Below the pieces are notes generated by a model. It ran no database searches. It was not told where the DNA came from and was given only the letters and a program-made list of their open reading frames with translations. A DNA stretch of 64,000 bases from Lachnospiraceae bacterium (GTDB lineage: Bacteria; Bacillota; Clostridia; Lachnospirales; Lachnospiraceae): positions 1 to 64,000 of the forward strand of contig JAMPGL010000008.1 of the NCBI GenBank assembly GCA_023663945.1. Direction: 5' to 3'. Of the stretch, positions 24,059-33,189 are shown piece by piece. A program made the translations under genes and the position numbers. The stretch's first letter is position 1, and each line of letters starts with the position of its first letter.

Positions 24059-25897
24059 TTACTTGATGCGTAATTCCATGCCCACGTCAAGCCCGGCAAT
24101 CAAAATCCGGTAAATCTCATGTTCCCAGGCGGTCTGCAGACGCTTATCGGTAATTGGAATAGTCTCTATTTCAAGCAGGTTTCCGCCGGAGATGCAGATA
24201 GAACCTGCTTCGCCAATCTGAAAGGAGAGAAAGTCCTCCGATTGGGCGGTGACAAGAGGTTTTTCATAGGTCATCAGGCTTAAAATGATGGAATGCTCCG
24301 AGCACTCTTGGTCAAAGGAATAGGAATCAGAAATTGTAATTCCCTGAGATTTTTCAAGCCGGGCTTTTCGGATATAATGCTTTATCCCTGATTCCGGCGG
24401 ATAAGCGGGAGCAATATCCATTTGAATTTCACAGAGAGCAGGGGAGAAGCCGGCGGATGTATTTACCGCTTTAAAGGCTTCTCCGTCTTTCTGCATACAG
24501 CCGTTTATGGTAGGAAGATTATGATAGGCGGACTGCATGGTCCAAATGTCATAGCGCTTGTCGGAAAAGGTTTTTTGGGTGTAAGTCTCCACGCCTGCAT
24601 CGATGAAAAGCGGAAGCCCGTTTTTGTAGACGATAAAGCTCCCGGTGTCGTTATGGTTATGGCTGTCCGCATTATTGCCCGCTTTCATTGCAAGAAAGTA
24701 AGTATCATCCCGGGCAATAAAGAGTCCCGTGCTGGGATAATAAATATCGGGATATTGAATGGGAAGCGGACTGCCGTCGGCATAAGAATGGATTTCCGCA
24801 ATCGTGAAAGCGTTCTGCAGCCGGTAATAGAGATTGTTTTCCTCTGGAAGAATATAGGTTTCCGGGAAGCCATCCCCAAAATCTTTGACGGCAAAGCGCA
24901 TCATATCTGTATTGCCAGTGCGGCGGGCAAACAAAAATTCTCTGGCGCTGCATCTCCCGGCAGCCGGAGAGCAGTCTGCAAAATTCACATAATACTTGTC
25001 ATGAATATGAACATTCATAATATAAGAAGCAATATTTTGAATTTTGGGTTCTTGATATAGGATGTCAAAATGATTTCCGGTCACGGCGTTTAACAGTTCC
25101 AGAGTATTAAACAGGCAGAGTCCGGCATGGCGGTAATAGAGCGCGCCTTCATCGCAGCAACCGTCTTCCCCGTATTCGGCAAGAAAGTAGTCTGCGCTTT
25201 GACATGCCTTTAAAAGGACTTTTTGGCGCATGGATTCATCGGTATCTGCTAAAAAGACGGACAGAAGGATGTTCTGCGTGCACCAGATAGTCCAGTTATT
25301 CATGGGCTCTTTGCCATTGCCCATCCACCAGAAATGACATTCTAAATAAGGGTGGAAAATGCGTTTCGTCAGTTCCTGATGGATCCGCGCACAGATAAGG
25401 GGACTGAACGCGTTCAACTTGTCACCCAGCAGGTAGCTGACTGTGGCAAGGATGCTGCCGGTCTCACAGGCAAACAGATCAAGAACAGGACGCGCGGCGT
25501 CCGGAAGAGGGAGCTGGGGCGTGTCGCGGATATAGGAATTATGGGGAGGAAGCTGCCAGCCGCTTTCCTCACAGATGCAGAAGATGCCGTTGACAATATC
25601 TGCCAGAAACTCTCCGTTATCTTCCACGCACTCAGCCAGAACCAGAGCGTCAAGGGCCCGGCGTCTGGCAAAGTATTTCTCCTCATAGCGCACCCGGTTT
25701 CCGGTTTTGCTAAAATCTAAAAAGTCTTCCGCCAGTATTTGAGGATAGCGGTAGTGCAGATAAGAGCGCCCTAATGAAAGAATCTGTGATTTCCATTGGG
25801 AATCCAGCGCTTCCCAGGCTGCCCGGCAGGATGCCGGGGGATAAAGCATAAAAGGTTTAAAAGGCGGCCGCCAAGTGCCGGCAAGTTCACGAAACAT
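24059..25897 (-). CDS. Heparinase II/III-like polysaccharide lyase family protein
   Basis: This 612-residue protein has an N-terminal (alpha/alpha) toroid region with WWMGNGKEPMNNWTIW and CCDEGALYYRHAG, and the heparinase II/III beta domain with DSHNHNDTGSFIVYKNGLPL around residues 410-430. The family eliminates uronic-acid-containing glycans to give unsaturated products. No signal peptide is visible, so it should act in the cytoplasm on imported oligosaccharides. AAGGAG precedes the ATG. It is encoded head-on against the reductase gene and in line with yesN and yesM. Confidence 0.85.
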   Translation of the reverse strand: MFRELAGTWRPPFKPFMLYPPASCRAAWEALDSQWKSQILSLGRSYLHYRYPQILAEDFLDFSKTGNRVRYEEKYFARRRALDALVLAECVEDNGEFLADIVNGIFCICEESGWQLPPHNSYIRDTPQLPLPDAARPVLDLFACETGSILATVSYLLGDKLNAFSPLICARIHQELTKRIFHPYLECHFWWMGNGKEPMNNWTIWCTQNILLSVFLADTDESMRQKVLLKACQSADYFLAEYGEDGCCDEGALYYRHAGLCLFNTLELLNAVTGNHFDILYQEPKIQNIASYIMNVHIHDKYYVNFADCSPAAGRCSAREFLFARRTGNTDMMRFAVKDFGDGFPETYILPEENNLYYRLQNAFTIAEIHSYADGSPLPIQYPDIYYPSTGLFIARDDTYFLAMKAGNNADSHNHNDTGSFIVYKNGLPLFIDAGVETYTQKTFSDKRYDIWTMQSAYHNLPTINGCMQKDGEAFKAVNTSAGFSPALCEIQMDIAPAYPPESGIKHYIRKARLEKSQGITISDSYSFDQECSEHSIILSLMTYEKPLVTAQSEDFLSFQIGEAGSICISGGNLLEIETIPITDKRLQTAWEHEIYRILIAGLDVGMELRIK

Positions 25898-25922
25898 AAG
25901 GATTCTCCTTTTCCAAAACTGA

Positions 25923-27518
25923 TTACGAGATTGTCTTCATATAATCCCGGGGCGAAAAGCCCGTTACTTTTTTGAATACCCTGCTGAAATAAAATGCGCT
26001 TTCAAAGCCTAAAATATCAGAGATTTCATAGATCCGGTAATCTCCTTCCGCCATCATTTTTTTGGCGGTCTCTATTTTACTCTGGTTGATAAAATCAGAG
26101 AAACCAATATCGTTATACTTGGAGAACAGTACGCTCAGATAGTTAGGGCTGATGCTGAAGACTTCGGCGACATCGTTGAGCGTCAGCTTTTCTTCAATAT
26201 GCTGTGTGATATACTTTTTGGCATTTATGACAATATGGTTTTTGTAATCACGGTTGCGGGCGGCAAATTCAGCGCAAAGCCCGTCGCGGAGCGTTTTCAT
26301 CCAAGAAAGAATCTGATCGACGCCGGACAATTCATAGAGGGAGCGGTACCCGTTATTGTATCCTGCAAAAATCTCCGATACAATCTGTTCGCCGTCGCTA
26401 AGCAGAGACAGGGAGAGATACAGGATATTTCCGGCGGCATCCAGCGCCTGAACATAATGGGCAGGCTGTTCTTCAAACAGCTCAATGATGGAGGAGAACA
26501 CATCGTAAAGAGCCTGTTCGTCCATTTCGGCATAAGCTTTTCGGATGTCATCTTTAAAGAGGGACATGTTAAATACGTTTTTCAGTGGTTTTTCACCGGA
26601 CACATTTTCAAAGAAAAGAATGGGAGTATTTGCGGTAACCTGTGAAAAAATCTGCCGGGCATCCTGATAAGATGAGGCAATCTGCATGGGTTTTTCCACA
26701 GGGGAACCTATGCTGGAGCGGATGGTGACGCTGTAGTAATTAAACAGCATAGCAGAAACCTGTTCCAAGGCTTTTTGAATGTTTTCCCTATAATTGGCAA
26801 CATCATTATTTTTTAGAAAAAAGATGATGCAAAAGTGCCGGATGTCAAGGGAAAGAACATAGCAGGCGATATATTTTGACATTAATTCACTTACCATTTG
26901 CAGACTGCTGGTATACAAACTGATCTGCTGGTCAGCAGTCATTTCGCTTAATTTTTGACTGTTTATCTCGATGTAGCCTGTGGCAAAGGCACCATAATCA
27001 AAATCAATATTTAAATTTTTGGACTGAGACTGAAACTGATGCTCCGATTCAAATAAGTTAAAGATCAGCCTTGTAAAAAACTGCTCCCGAAAAATTGTGT
27101 TGATGGCATAATCGGACGGCATAACACTTCGGGAAAGCTCGGAAATCCTTTTGATGGCGCGTTTTAAGCTCTTAGTCAGTGTCTCGGGCGTAAGCTCCAG
27201 CTTGATCAGATAGTCAATTGCCTGACAGGTGAGGGCTTCCTTGGCATAATGAAAGTCTTCGTAGCTGGTGAGGATAATAAATACGGGAAGGTCAAGCCCT
27301 TCGTCATAGCATTTCCGCGCAAGGTCAAGCCCGCTCATCACCGGCATTTTAATATCGGTGATAACAATTTCCACGTGATACTGCTGAATCATTTCATAGG
27401 CAGCCTGACCGTTAGCGGCAACGCCAGCGATGCTGATTCCCAATTCTTCCCAATTGATCATGGATTTAATTCCAGCCTGAACAAGAGGCTCGTCGTCAAC
27501 TATCAGTAGCTTAATCAT
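25923..27518 (-). CDS. YesN-type response regulator (receiver + AraC HTH)
   Basis: This 531-residue regulator has a receiver domain with LLIVDDEP (D8/D9) and phosphoacceptor D55 in IVITDIKMP, a long middle region, and a C-terminal AraC helix-turn-helix (LNDVAEVFSISPNYLSVLFS; FESAFYFSRVFKKVTGFSP). YesN regulators turn on sugar ABC transporter and degradation operons. The start overlaps the end of the kinase gene by 8 bases, so kinase and regulator are coupled. The likely target is the divergent transporter operon starting at 29643. Confidence 0.95.
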   Translation of the reverse strand: MIKLLIVDDEPLVQAGIKSMINWEELGISIAGVAANGQAAYEMIQQYHVEIVITDIKMPVMSGLDLARKCYDEGLDLPVFIILTSYEDFHYAKEALTCQAIDYLIKLELTPETLTKSLKRAIKRISELSRSVMPSDYAINTIFREQFFTRLIFNLFESEHQFQSQSKNLNIDFDYGAFATGYIEINSQKLSEMTADQQISLYTSSLQMVSELMSKYIACYVLSLDIRHFCIIFFLKNNDVANYRENIQKALEQVSAMLFNYYSVTIRSSIGSPVEKPMQIASSYQDARQIFSQVTANTPILFFENVSGEKPLKNVFNMSLFKDDIRKAYAEMDEQALYDVFSSIIELFEEQPAHYVQALDAAGNILYLSLSLLSDGEQIVSEIFAGYNNGYRSLYELSGVDQILSWMKTLRDGLCAEFAARNRDYKNHIVINAKKYITQHIEEKLTLNDVAEVFSISPNYLSVLFSKYNDIGFSDFINQSKIETAKKMMAEGDYRIYEISDILGFESAFYFSRVFKKVTGFSPRDYMKTIS

Positions 27519-29352
27519 TTTTTCCCTCGCTTTTGTTAAATGGCAGTAATATGGTGATGGTGGTTCCCTCTCCGGGCGCGCTGGTTATGGTCAGCCCGTA
27601 CTTAGAACCAAATTCATATTGAATCCGTTTATGGACATTGCTGATGCCGATTTCTTTAAAAAAGGAATCTGATGCGGAGCAGTCCTGCTCGGTCAGGACG
27701 GAGGCAAGCTCCTGCTTCATCCCTACGCCGTCGTCACAGACGTCAATATGGACATCATCGTCCGAGTCCCGGAAAATATGAATAACAATATTTCCGGCAG
27801 TGCCTTTGGGCTCGATTCCATGAAAAATGGCGTTTTCAATAAGGGGCTGTAAGGTAAATTTAACAATCAGGCAGGATAAAAGCGCCTCCTCATCTGTGGA
27901 AACGGTAAGGGTGATTGTACCGCCGTAGCGGTACTGCTGTATCGTAAAATAGTCCTGTATCAGGTCAAGCTCCTGCTTAAGGGGAATCAGACTGGCAGTT
28001 CCCTTGGAGATATTTTTTAAAAGGCGGGAAAGCGCAGTGGTCATCTCTGCAATTCCGGGAGCGTTTTGAATGGTAGCCATCCACTTGATGGAATTTAATG
28101 TATTATACAAAAAATGAGGGTTAATCTGGCTTTGAAGCATCCGGTATTCGTAATCCTTCTTTTGCTTTTCGTCTTCAATCCGCTGATTCATAAGCAGCAG
28201 GACATTTTCGGATAAATCGTTGATGGTCTTGCCGATGTCTCCCAGCTCATGCTCCCATTCGGTAGAGCTGTCTCTGGAAAAATCGCCCTCCTCAATTCGT
28301 TTCATGCGCTGTTGGAGCTTTTTTACGGGGACATTTACTGTCTGGGAAAGAAATCCGAACAGCAAAAATCCAATCAAGCTTGCAACAGCAATAATAATAA
28401 GAAAAATCAGCGAAAAGCTGTGCATAATATCCTGCGAAAGCTCGTTCTCATCGATACATGCCATGGCGTACCAGCCGCTTATTGCCAGCGGCTGTGAGAT
28501 CATTAGAAACGTTTCACCGGTTTCGCGGTCGTAAATTTTTTGAAGCCGTGTATTTTGGTTCAGAGTGATATTGTGCAGATCACTGATCACCTCCAAAGTG
28601 TCTTCACAGGGAATTAAGGCATTGTCATGGTACTGGTAAAGATGGCTGCCAATCTTAAAATAAAATCGATTGCTGGTCTCCGTGGAATAATTATGGATAG
28701 GGGCGGTTATGGTGTTTACGGACATTTCCATAAAAATATATCCGGTCTCATCTGCTTTGTAAGGATGATAAATTGGGTATACAAAGGGAAGCATGGGAAC
28801 CTGCTTGGTGGTAAAAAAGGGATCGCACAAAATTCCCTCAGAGGATTCCCCGGGATGCTCATGAAGCTCTTCAAAATAAGGAAGAGAAACGATTGCCTCG
28901 GAAGAAACATGAACCGTAGAGTAGGAGGCTTCCGTAAGCTGAACAATATCCGACCTGTTTTTCCCGATGATTACCAGCCGGATCAGGTGGGAGGGAAGGA
29001 GCGCGTTGGAGGCGTAAGTTTCGGTAACAAAATCATGCGCCTCCCGTTTGATGCGGTTATCGGAAGCATCGGTTTCCAGCGCAAAATTTTGTATTTTATC
29101 ACTGTTCTGACAGGAGTGGACATATTCTGCCACGCTTCCTAAGTTAGAGTCGATGGAGGAGCATAGGAAGGAAAGCATGGTCTCGTGGGTCTGAATCAGG
29201 TTCTGCCTAAGGTTATTGGAAACAAGATAATAGCTGATCAGGGTAATGATAACGCTGATTACCACGATCAGAGACACGGTGATAAGTAATATGCGGACAC
29301 GGATGGTGGATAGAATCTTATGAAGCTTTGTATTTTGATGTCTTCCTCTCAT
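27511..29352 (-). CDS. YesM-type sensor histidine kinase
   Basis: This 613-residue kinase has an N-terminal membrane helix, an extracellular sensing domain of about 280 residues, a second helix (LIFLIIIAVASLIGFLLFG), a HAMP segment, the His_kinase motif QINPHFLYNTLNSIKWM and an HATPase with DDGVGMKQEL. ATG 29352 is preferred over GTG 29373 because GGGAGG lies 11 bases before it, while no ribosome site precedes the GTG. It probably senses the glycan or its oligosaccharide outside the cell. Confidence 0.93.
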   Translation of the reverse strand: MRGRHQNTKLHKILSTIRVRILLITVSLIVVISVIITLISYYLVSNNLRQNLIQTHETMLSFLCSSIDSNLGSVAEYVHSCQNSDKIQNFALETDASDNRIKREAHDFVTETYASNALLPSHLIRLVIIGKNRSDIVQLTEASYSTVHVSSEAIVSLPYFEELHEHPGESSEGILCDPFFTTKQVPMLPFVYPIYHPYKADETGYIFMEMSVNTITAPIHNYSTETSNRFYFKIGSHLYQYHDNALIPCEDTLEVISDLHNITLNQNTRLQKIYDRETGETFLMISQPLAISGWYAMACIDENELSQDIMHSFSLIFLIIIAVASLIGFLLFGFLSQTVNVPVKKLQQRMKRIEEGDFSRDSSTEWEHELGDIGKTINDLSENVLLLMNQRIEDEKQKKDYEYRMLQSQINPHFLYNTLNSIKWMATIQNAPGIAEMTTALSRLLKNISKGTASLIPLKQELDLIQDYFTIQQYRYGGTITLTVSTDEEALLSCLIVKFTLQPLIENAIFHGIEPKGTAGNIVIHIFRDSDDDVHIDVCDDGVGMKQELASVLTEQDCSASDSFFKEIGISNVHKRIQYEFGSKYGLTITSAPGEGTTITILLPFNKSEGKND

Positions 29353-29377
29353 GTCTGAAGAATCCTCCCTCACAGGT

Positions 29378-29391
29378 TGAAACCGCTTTTA
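29378..29391. promoter_or_regulatory. cre-like catabolite site
   Basis: TGAAACCGCTTTTA matches the CcpA-site consensus TGWAANCGNTNWCA at all but one position and lies 26 bases upstream of the yesM start. CcpA repression of the locus is a reasonable inference. Confidence 0.45.
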
Positions 29392-29642
29392 CTTTCCTTA
29401 TTTTATCATAATCGGGAATTAGTTGAAAAGAAAATCAATTCAAAGTGGAAAAGTGAATAAAATAATACATCTTTGTCAAAAAAAATGTATTTTAAGGAAA
29501 AAGAACATGAAAAAAAGAGAAAAAATTATGAATAATATCGGAATATTTTCTATGTAAAATGGAATGTGAAATCGATATACTGAATACATAATAACCTATA
29601 GGTGAACAACCAAAAACTTTTAAGAATGGGAGGAAGACATTC

Positions 29643-31031
29643 ATGAAGAAAAAGTTATTAAGCGTTTTACTGACAGTGGCAATGCTGACAACCTTACTGG
29701 CTGGATGCGGTTCCAAGGAGAGCACTGATGCACCAGCGGCAGACACACCGGCGGAACCTGCACAGGAGCAGGAAGCAGAACCGGCACAGGAAGAGGAAGC
29801 GGAGCCGGAAGCTGAAGCAGAAGCGGAGGCAGAGCCTGTCACTTTGAAATGGGCAATCTGGGACAAGGATATTACTCCTTACTGGCAGGCAATCAAAGAT
29901 GAATATGAAGCAACTCACAGCAATGTTACAATCGAAATGACAGACCTTGGTTCTACCGATTATATGACAGTGCTTGCAACAGAATTATCCGGAAGCGGTT
30001 CCGACTTCGACGTAGTTACTATTAAAGATGTTCCCGGATACGCAACACTGGTTTCTAAGAATACCTTAGAGCCCCTTGACAGCTATATCTCAGCGGCAGG
30101 CATTGACCTTGGCCAGTATGGCGGCGTGGATAAGCAGGTGACGGTAGATGGAAGTCTGTACGAACTGCCTTTCCGTAATGACTTCTGGGTTGTATTTTAC
30201 AATAAGGACATTTTTGACGCGGCAGGCGTTGACTATCCGACAAACGATATGACCTTTGAAGAGTATGATGCACTGGCAAGACAGGTGGCGGATCCTACTT
30301 ATGGAGCGCAGATTTATGGAACGCATTATCATACATGGAGAAGTGCAGTGCAGTTGTTTGGCGTTTTAGACGGACAGCATTCCATTTTAGACGGCGAATA
30401 CGATTTCTTTAAACCTTATTACGAGCTGGTTCTTGCTCAGGAGGACGACCAGATTTGTAGAAATTACGCTGACTTAAGCGCAGAAGGTCTTCACTACTCC
30501 GCAGCATTCTCCGGCGGCGACGTTGCAATGATGAACATGGGCTCCTGGTATATTTCTACCTTGATTTCAAGTCTTCAGAGCGGTGAGTATGACGCTTCTC
30601 TGTGCGGAAACTGGGGAATGGTTAAATATCCTCATGCAGAAGGCGTTGAGGCAGGCTCCACGCTTGGTACGATTACGGGCCTTGCAGTGACCAGCGTATC
30701 TGACCAGAAGGATGCAGCATTCGAGTTTGTCAAGTGGGTATCCGGCGCAGAAGGCGCTAAGGTTATGGCAGAAACAGGAAACTTCCCGGCGCTTATGAAT
30801 GATGAGGTTGCAGGAATCATTTCTTCACTGGACGGATTCCCGCAGGATGCAGAGAGCAAGGAAGCATTGAACGTATCCAACCTGTATCTGGAAGTACCTT
30901 ATGCAGAAAACGTATCAGCTGTAAACGATATTCTTGATACCTATCACAAGTCTATCATGAACAGAGAAATCTCGATTGATGACGGCATTGCGGCGATGAA
31001 CGAGGAAGTAGGCAAGGTATTAGGTCAATAA
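29643..31031 (+). CDS. Extracellular sugar-binding lipoprotein (ABC family 1)
   Basis: This 462-residue protein has a signal peptide with lipobox LLAGC (Cys22), then an acidic Glu/Pro/Ala linker at about 28-62 with repeated EPAQE and EAEAE words, then a type I solute-binding fold (LKWAIWDKDI onward). It should capture oligosaccharides at the cell surface for the two permeases that follow. GGGAGG precedes the ATG. A GC-rich hairpin after the gene (31072-31093) separates it from the permeases and may keep its message more abundant. Confidence 0.95.
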   Translation: MKKKLLSVLLTVAMLTTLLAGCGSKESTDAPAADTPAEPAQEQEAEPAQEEEAEPEAEAEAEAEPVTLKWAIWDKDITPYWQAIKDEYEATHSNVTIEMTDLGSTDYMTVLATELSGSGSDFDVVTIKDVPGYATLVSKNTLEPLDSYISAAGIDLGQYGGVDKQVTVDGSLYELPFRNDFWVVFYNKDIFDAAGVDYPTNDMTFEEYDALARQVADPTYGAQIYGTHYHTWRSAVQLFGVLDGQHSILDGEYDFFKPYYELVLAQEDDQICRNYADLSAEGLHYSAAFSGGDVAMMNMGSWYISTLISSLQSGEYDASLCGNWGMVKYPHAEGVEAGSTLGTITGLAVTSVSDQKDAAFEFVKWVSGAEGAKVMAETGNFPALMNDEVAGIISSLDGFPQDAESKEALNVSNLYLEVPYAENVSAVNDILDTYHKSIMNREISIDDGIAAMNEEVGKVLGQ

Positions 31032-31071
31032 TCACCAAAATATATATTAAATGAATATATATTCTCCTTAT

Positions 31072-31093
31072 GGGGCTGGCTTTGGCCAGCCCC
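31072..31093 (+). terminator. Intercistronic hairpin after binding-protein gene
   Basis: GGGGCTGGC (31072-31080) pairs perfectly with GCCAGCCCC (31085-31093) around TTTG. There is no T-run, so it is more likely a stabilising stem or partial attenuator than a full terminator. Confidence 0.7.
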
Positions 31094-31167
31094 AAACTAT
31101 CCAAAAAGGCAAAAGCCTGATTTTAGGACAGACAGATTAAGTAAAAAGAAAGGGGCAGGTTGCAGGA

Positions 31168-32217
31168 ATGAACGAGAAACGGGCAGCACTGGTGAAACAA
31201 CTGGAAACGGATTCTGAGCAGCTCATGCAGAAGATCCGGGAAGAAGGGGATATTAAAAAGAAACAAAAGCTGATTGTAGAAAGAGAAAAAAAGCAGAGAA
31301 AATTGACAGCGGTCAAAAACAACCGGGTGATCAGCAGGGAAGCCAAACGTGATTTGGTGGCGTATTCGTTTATTGCGCCAAATTTTATTGGTTTTGCAGT
31401 GTTTACGTTGGTTCCCATTGTTTTTGCTTTTGCGCTTGCATTTATGGATTGGGATGGAAGTAATGCCATCACTTTTGTAGGATTAAATAATTTTATCCGG
31501 CTCGGTGATGATACCTTCTTTCTGGCGGCTCTCAAAAATACGGTTATTTACGTAATCGGCACGGTTCCGCTGACCATGGTTGCATCCCTTGCGCTGGCAA
31601 TTGTTTTAAACCAGAAGATTAAAGCAAGGGGGCTGTTCCGGACAATCGCGTTTTTCCCTTATGTAGCTTCTTTGGTAGCGGTTACTGCGGTCTGGAGCAT
31701 GATTTTTCACCCGTCGAAGGGACCGGTCAATTATCTGCTCCTGAATCTGTTTGGGGTTCCGCAGGAGAATCTTCCCAAATGGTTCAGCGGTAATCTGGTA
31801 CTGGTAACGTTGATTTTATTCAGTGTATGGAAATACATGGGATATTACATGGTCATTTATCTCGCGGGCCTTCAGGGCATTTCAGCAGAACTCTATGAGG
31901 CGGGCTCTTTAGACGGGGCAAACACATGGCAGAAGTTTTGCTATATTACCTGGCCGCAGCTGCGTTCCACAACCTTTTTTGTGGTGGTCATGCTGACTAT
32001 CAACTGTTTTAAGGTTTATGACATTGCTGTCATGCTTGCCGGCGGAGGTGACGGAAAGCTCAGCACATCGGCGACCGTACTGGTCTACTATATTTACCAG
32101 AACGCTTTTAATTACTGGGATCTGGGATATTCCAGCGCAATTGCAATGGTATTATTCCTTATGGTATTGGTGATTACATTGATACAGTTCCGGTATGAAA
32201 AGAAATTAGGTGAGTAG
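31168..32217 (+). CDS. Sugar ABC transporter permease (MalF/UgpA-like)
   Basis: This 349-residue membrane subunit has six helices after residue 65 and the cytoplasmic EAA loop EAGSLDGANTWQKFCYITWP that contacts the ATPase. The first 55 residues are a highly charged helical extension (LVKQLETDSEQLMQKIREEG and onward), longer than in typical MalF-like permeases. It pairs with the next gene 24 bases later. No ATPase gene is in the locus, so a shared MsmX-type ATPase is expected elsewhere. Confidence 0.94.
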   Translation: MNEKRAALVKQLETDSEQLMQKIREEGDIKKKQKLIVEREKKQRKLTAVKNNRVISREAKRDLVAYSFIAPNFIGFAVFTLVPIVFAFALAFMDWDGSNAITFVGLNNFIRLGDDTFFLAALKNTVIYVIGTVPLTMVASLALAIVLNQKIKARGLFRTIAFFPYVASLVAVTAVWSMIFHPSKGPVNYLLLNLFGVPQENLPKWFSGNLVLVTLILFSVWKYMGYYMVIYLAGLQGISAELYEAGSLDGANTWQKFCYITWPQLRSTTFFVVVMLTINCFKVYDIAVMLAGGGDGKLSTSATVLVYYIYQNAFNYWDLGYSSAIAMVLFLMVLVITLIQFRYEKKLGE

Positions 32218-32241
32218 TGGATTGGGAAAGGAGGAGAGCCG

Positions 32242-33108
32242 ATGAGCAGACAGACAGAAAATAAAAAATTCAGATCAAAAAAGAGAAATGCAATTGCAGG
32301 GAAAACAGCGGTCTACATCATTCTGCTGTTGATTACCGCAGTGATGATCATTCCCTTTTTGTGGATGCTTTCCGCATCTATTAAGTCAAACCGAGAGGTA
32401 TTTCTGATGGATCCCTTTGTATGGATTCCGGAAGTGCCTAAGTGGGATAATTACATTAAAATATGGACTAAGATTCCCCTGCTGAAATTTGTGGAGAATA
32501 CGGTTCTGTTGACTATCATAGTCACAATCTTACAGCTGCTGACGTCCAGCTTTGCCGCATATTCTTTTGCAAAACTGGATTTTAAACACAAAAATGCCTT
32601 ATTTCTGGCTTACATTGCAACCATAGCAATGCCCTGGCAGGTGTATATGGTGCCTCAGTTTATTATGATGAGGAACATGGGGCTGAATGATAAACTGCTG
32701 GCAATGATCTGTCTTCAGGCATTTTCAGCATTCGGCGTCTTTTTGATGAAGCAGTTTTATGAGGGGATTCCCAGTGAACTTTGTGAGGCGGCGCGGATTG
32801 ACGGCATGAGCGAGTATAAGATTTATGCAAAGATTATGCTTCCCTTGTCCAAACCGGCATTGTCCACATTGACAATCTTTACTTTTGTAAATACGTGGAA
32901 TGACTATCTTGGTCCATTGATTTATCTGAAAACGGAGAGCAAAAAGACGATTCAGCTTGGGCTTAAGATGTTTATCGGTCAGTATTCGGCAGAGTATGGG
33001 CTGATTATGGCAGGTTCGGTAGTGTCATTGATTCCAGTGATCATCGTATTCCTCTGCCTGCAGAAATATTTTGTGGAAGGAGTAGCCTCCACGGGCCTGA
33101 AAGGTTAA
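32242..33108 (+). CDS. Sugar ABC transporter permease (MalG/UgpE-like)
   Basis: This 288-residue second membrane subunit has six helices and the EAA loop EAARIDGMSEYKIYAKIMLP. AAGGAGG precedes the ATG. Together with the upstream permease and lipoprotein it forms a CUT1-type importer for oligosaccharides. Confidence 0.95.
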   Translation: MSRQTENKKFRSKKRNAIAGKTAVYIILLLITAVMIIPFLWMLSASIKSNREVFLMDPFVWIPEVPKWDNYIKIWTKIPLLKFVENTVLLTIIVTILQLLTSSFAAYSFAKLDFKHKNALFLAYIATIAMPWQVYMVPQFIMMRNMGLNDKLLAMICLQAFSAFGVFLMKQFYEGIPSELCEAARIDGMSEYKIYAKIMLPLSKPALSTLTIFTFVNTWNDYLGPLIYLKTESKKTIQLGLKMFIGQYSAEYGLIMAGSVVSLIPVIIVFLCLQKYFVEGVASTGLKG

Positions 33109-33189
33109 AATAAGAATAGAGTGTGCATGAGCATAACGGATAATAAGAGAGGGGAGAGGAAATCTCCCCTGCTCAATTTGGAGGTCAAA

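Noticed and set aside
24422-25060. Long plus-strand open frame
   Set aside because: It lies wholly inside the minus-strand heparinase-like gene, which has clear family motifs and a good ribosome site.
31072-31093. Full intrinsic terminator after the binding-protein gene
   Set aside because: No T-run follows and the permease genes continue on the same strand, so only a stabilising or partial role is supported.
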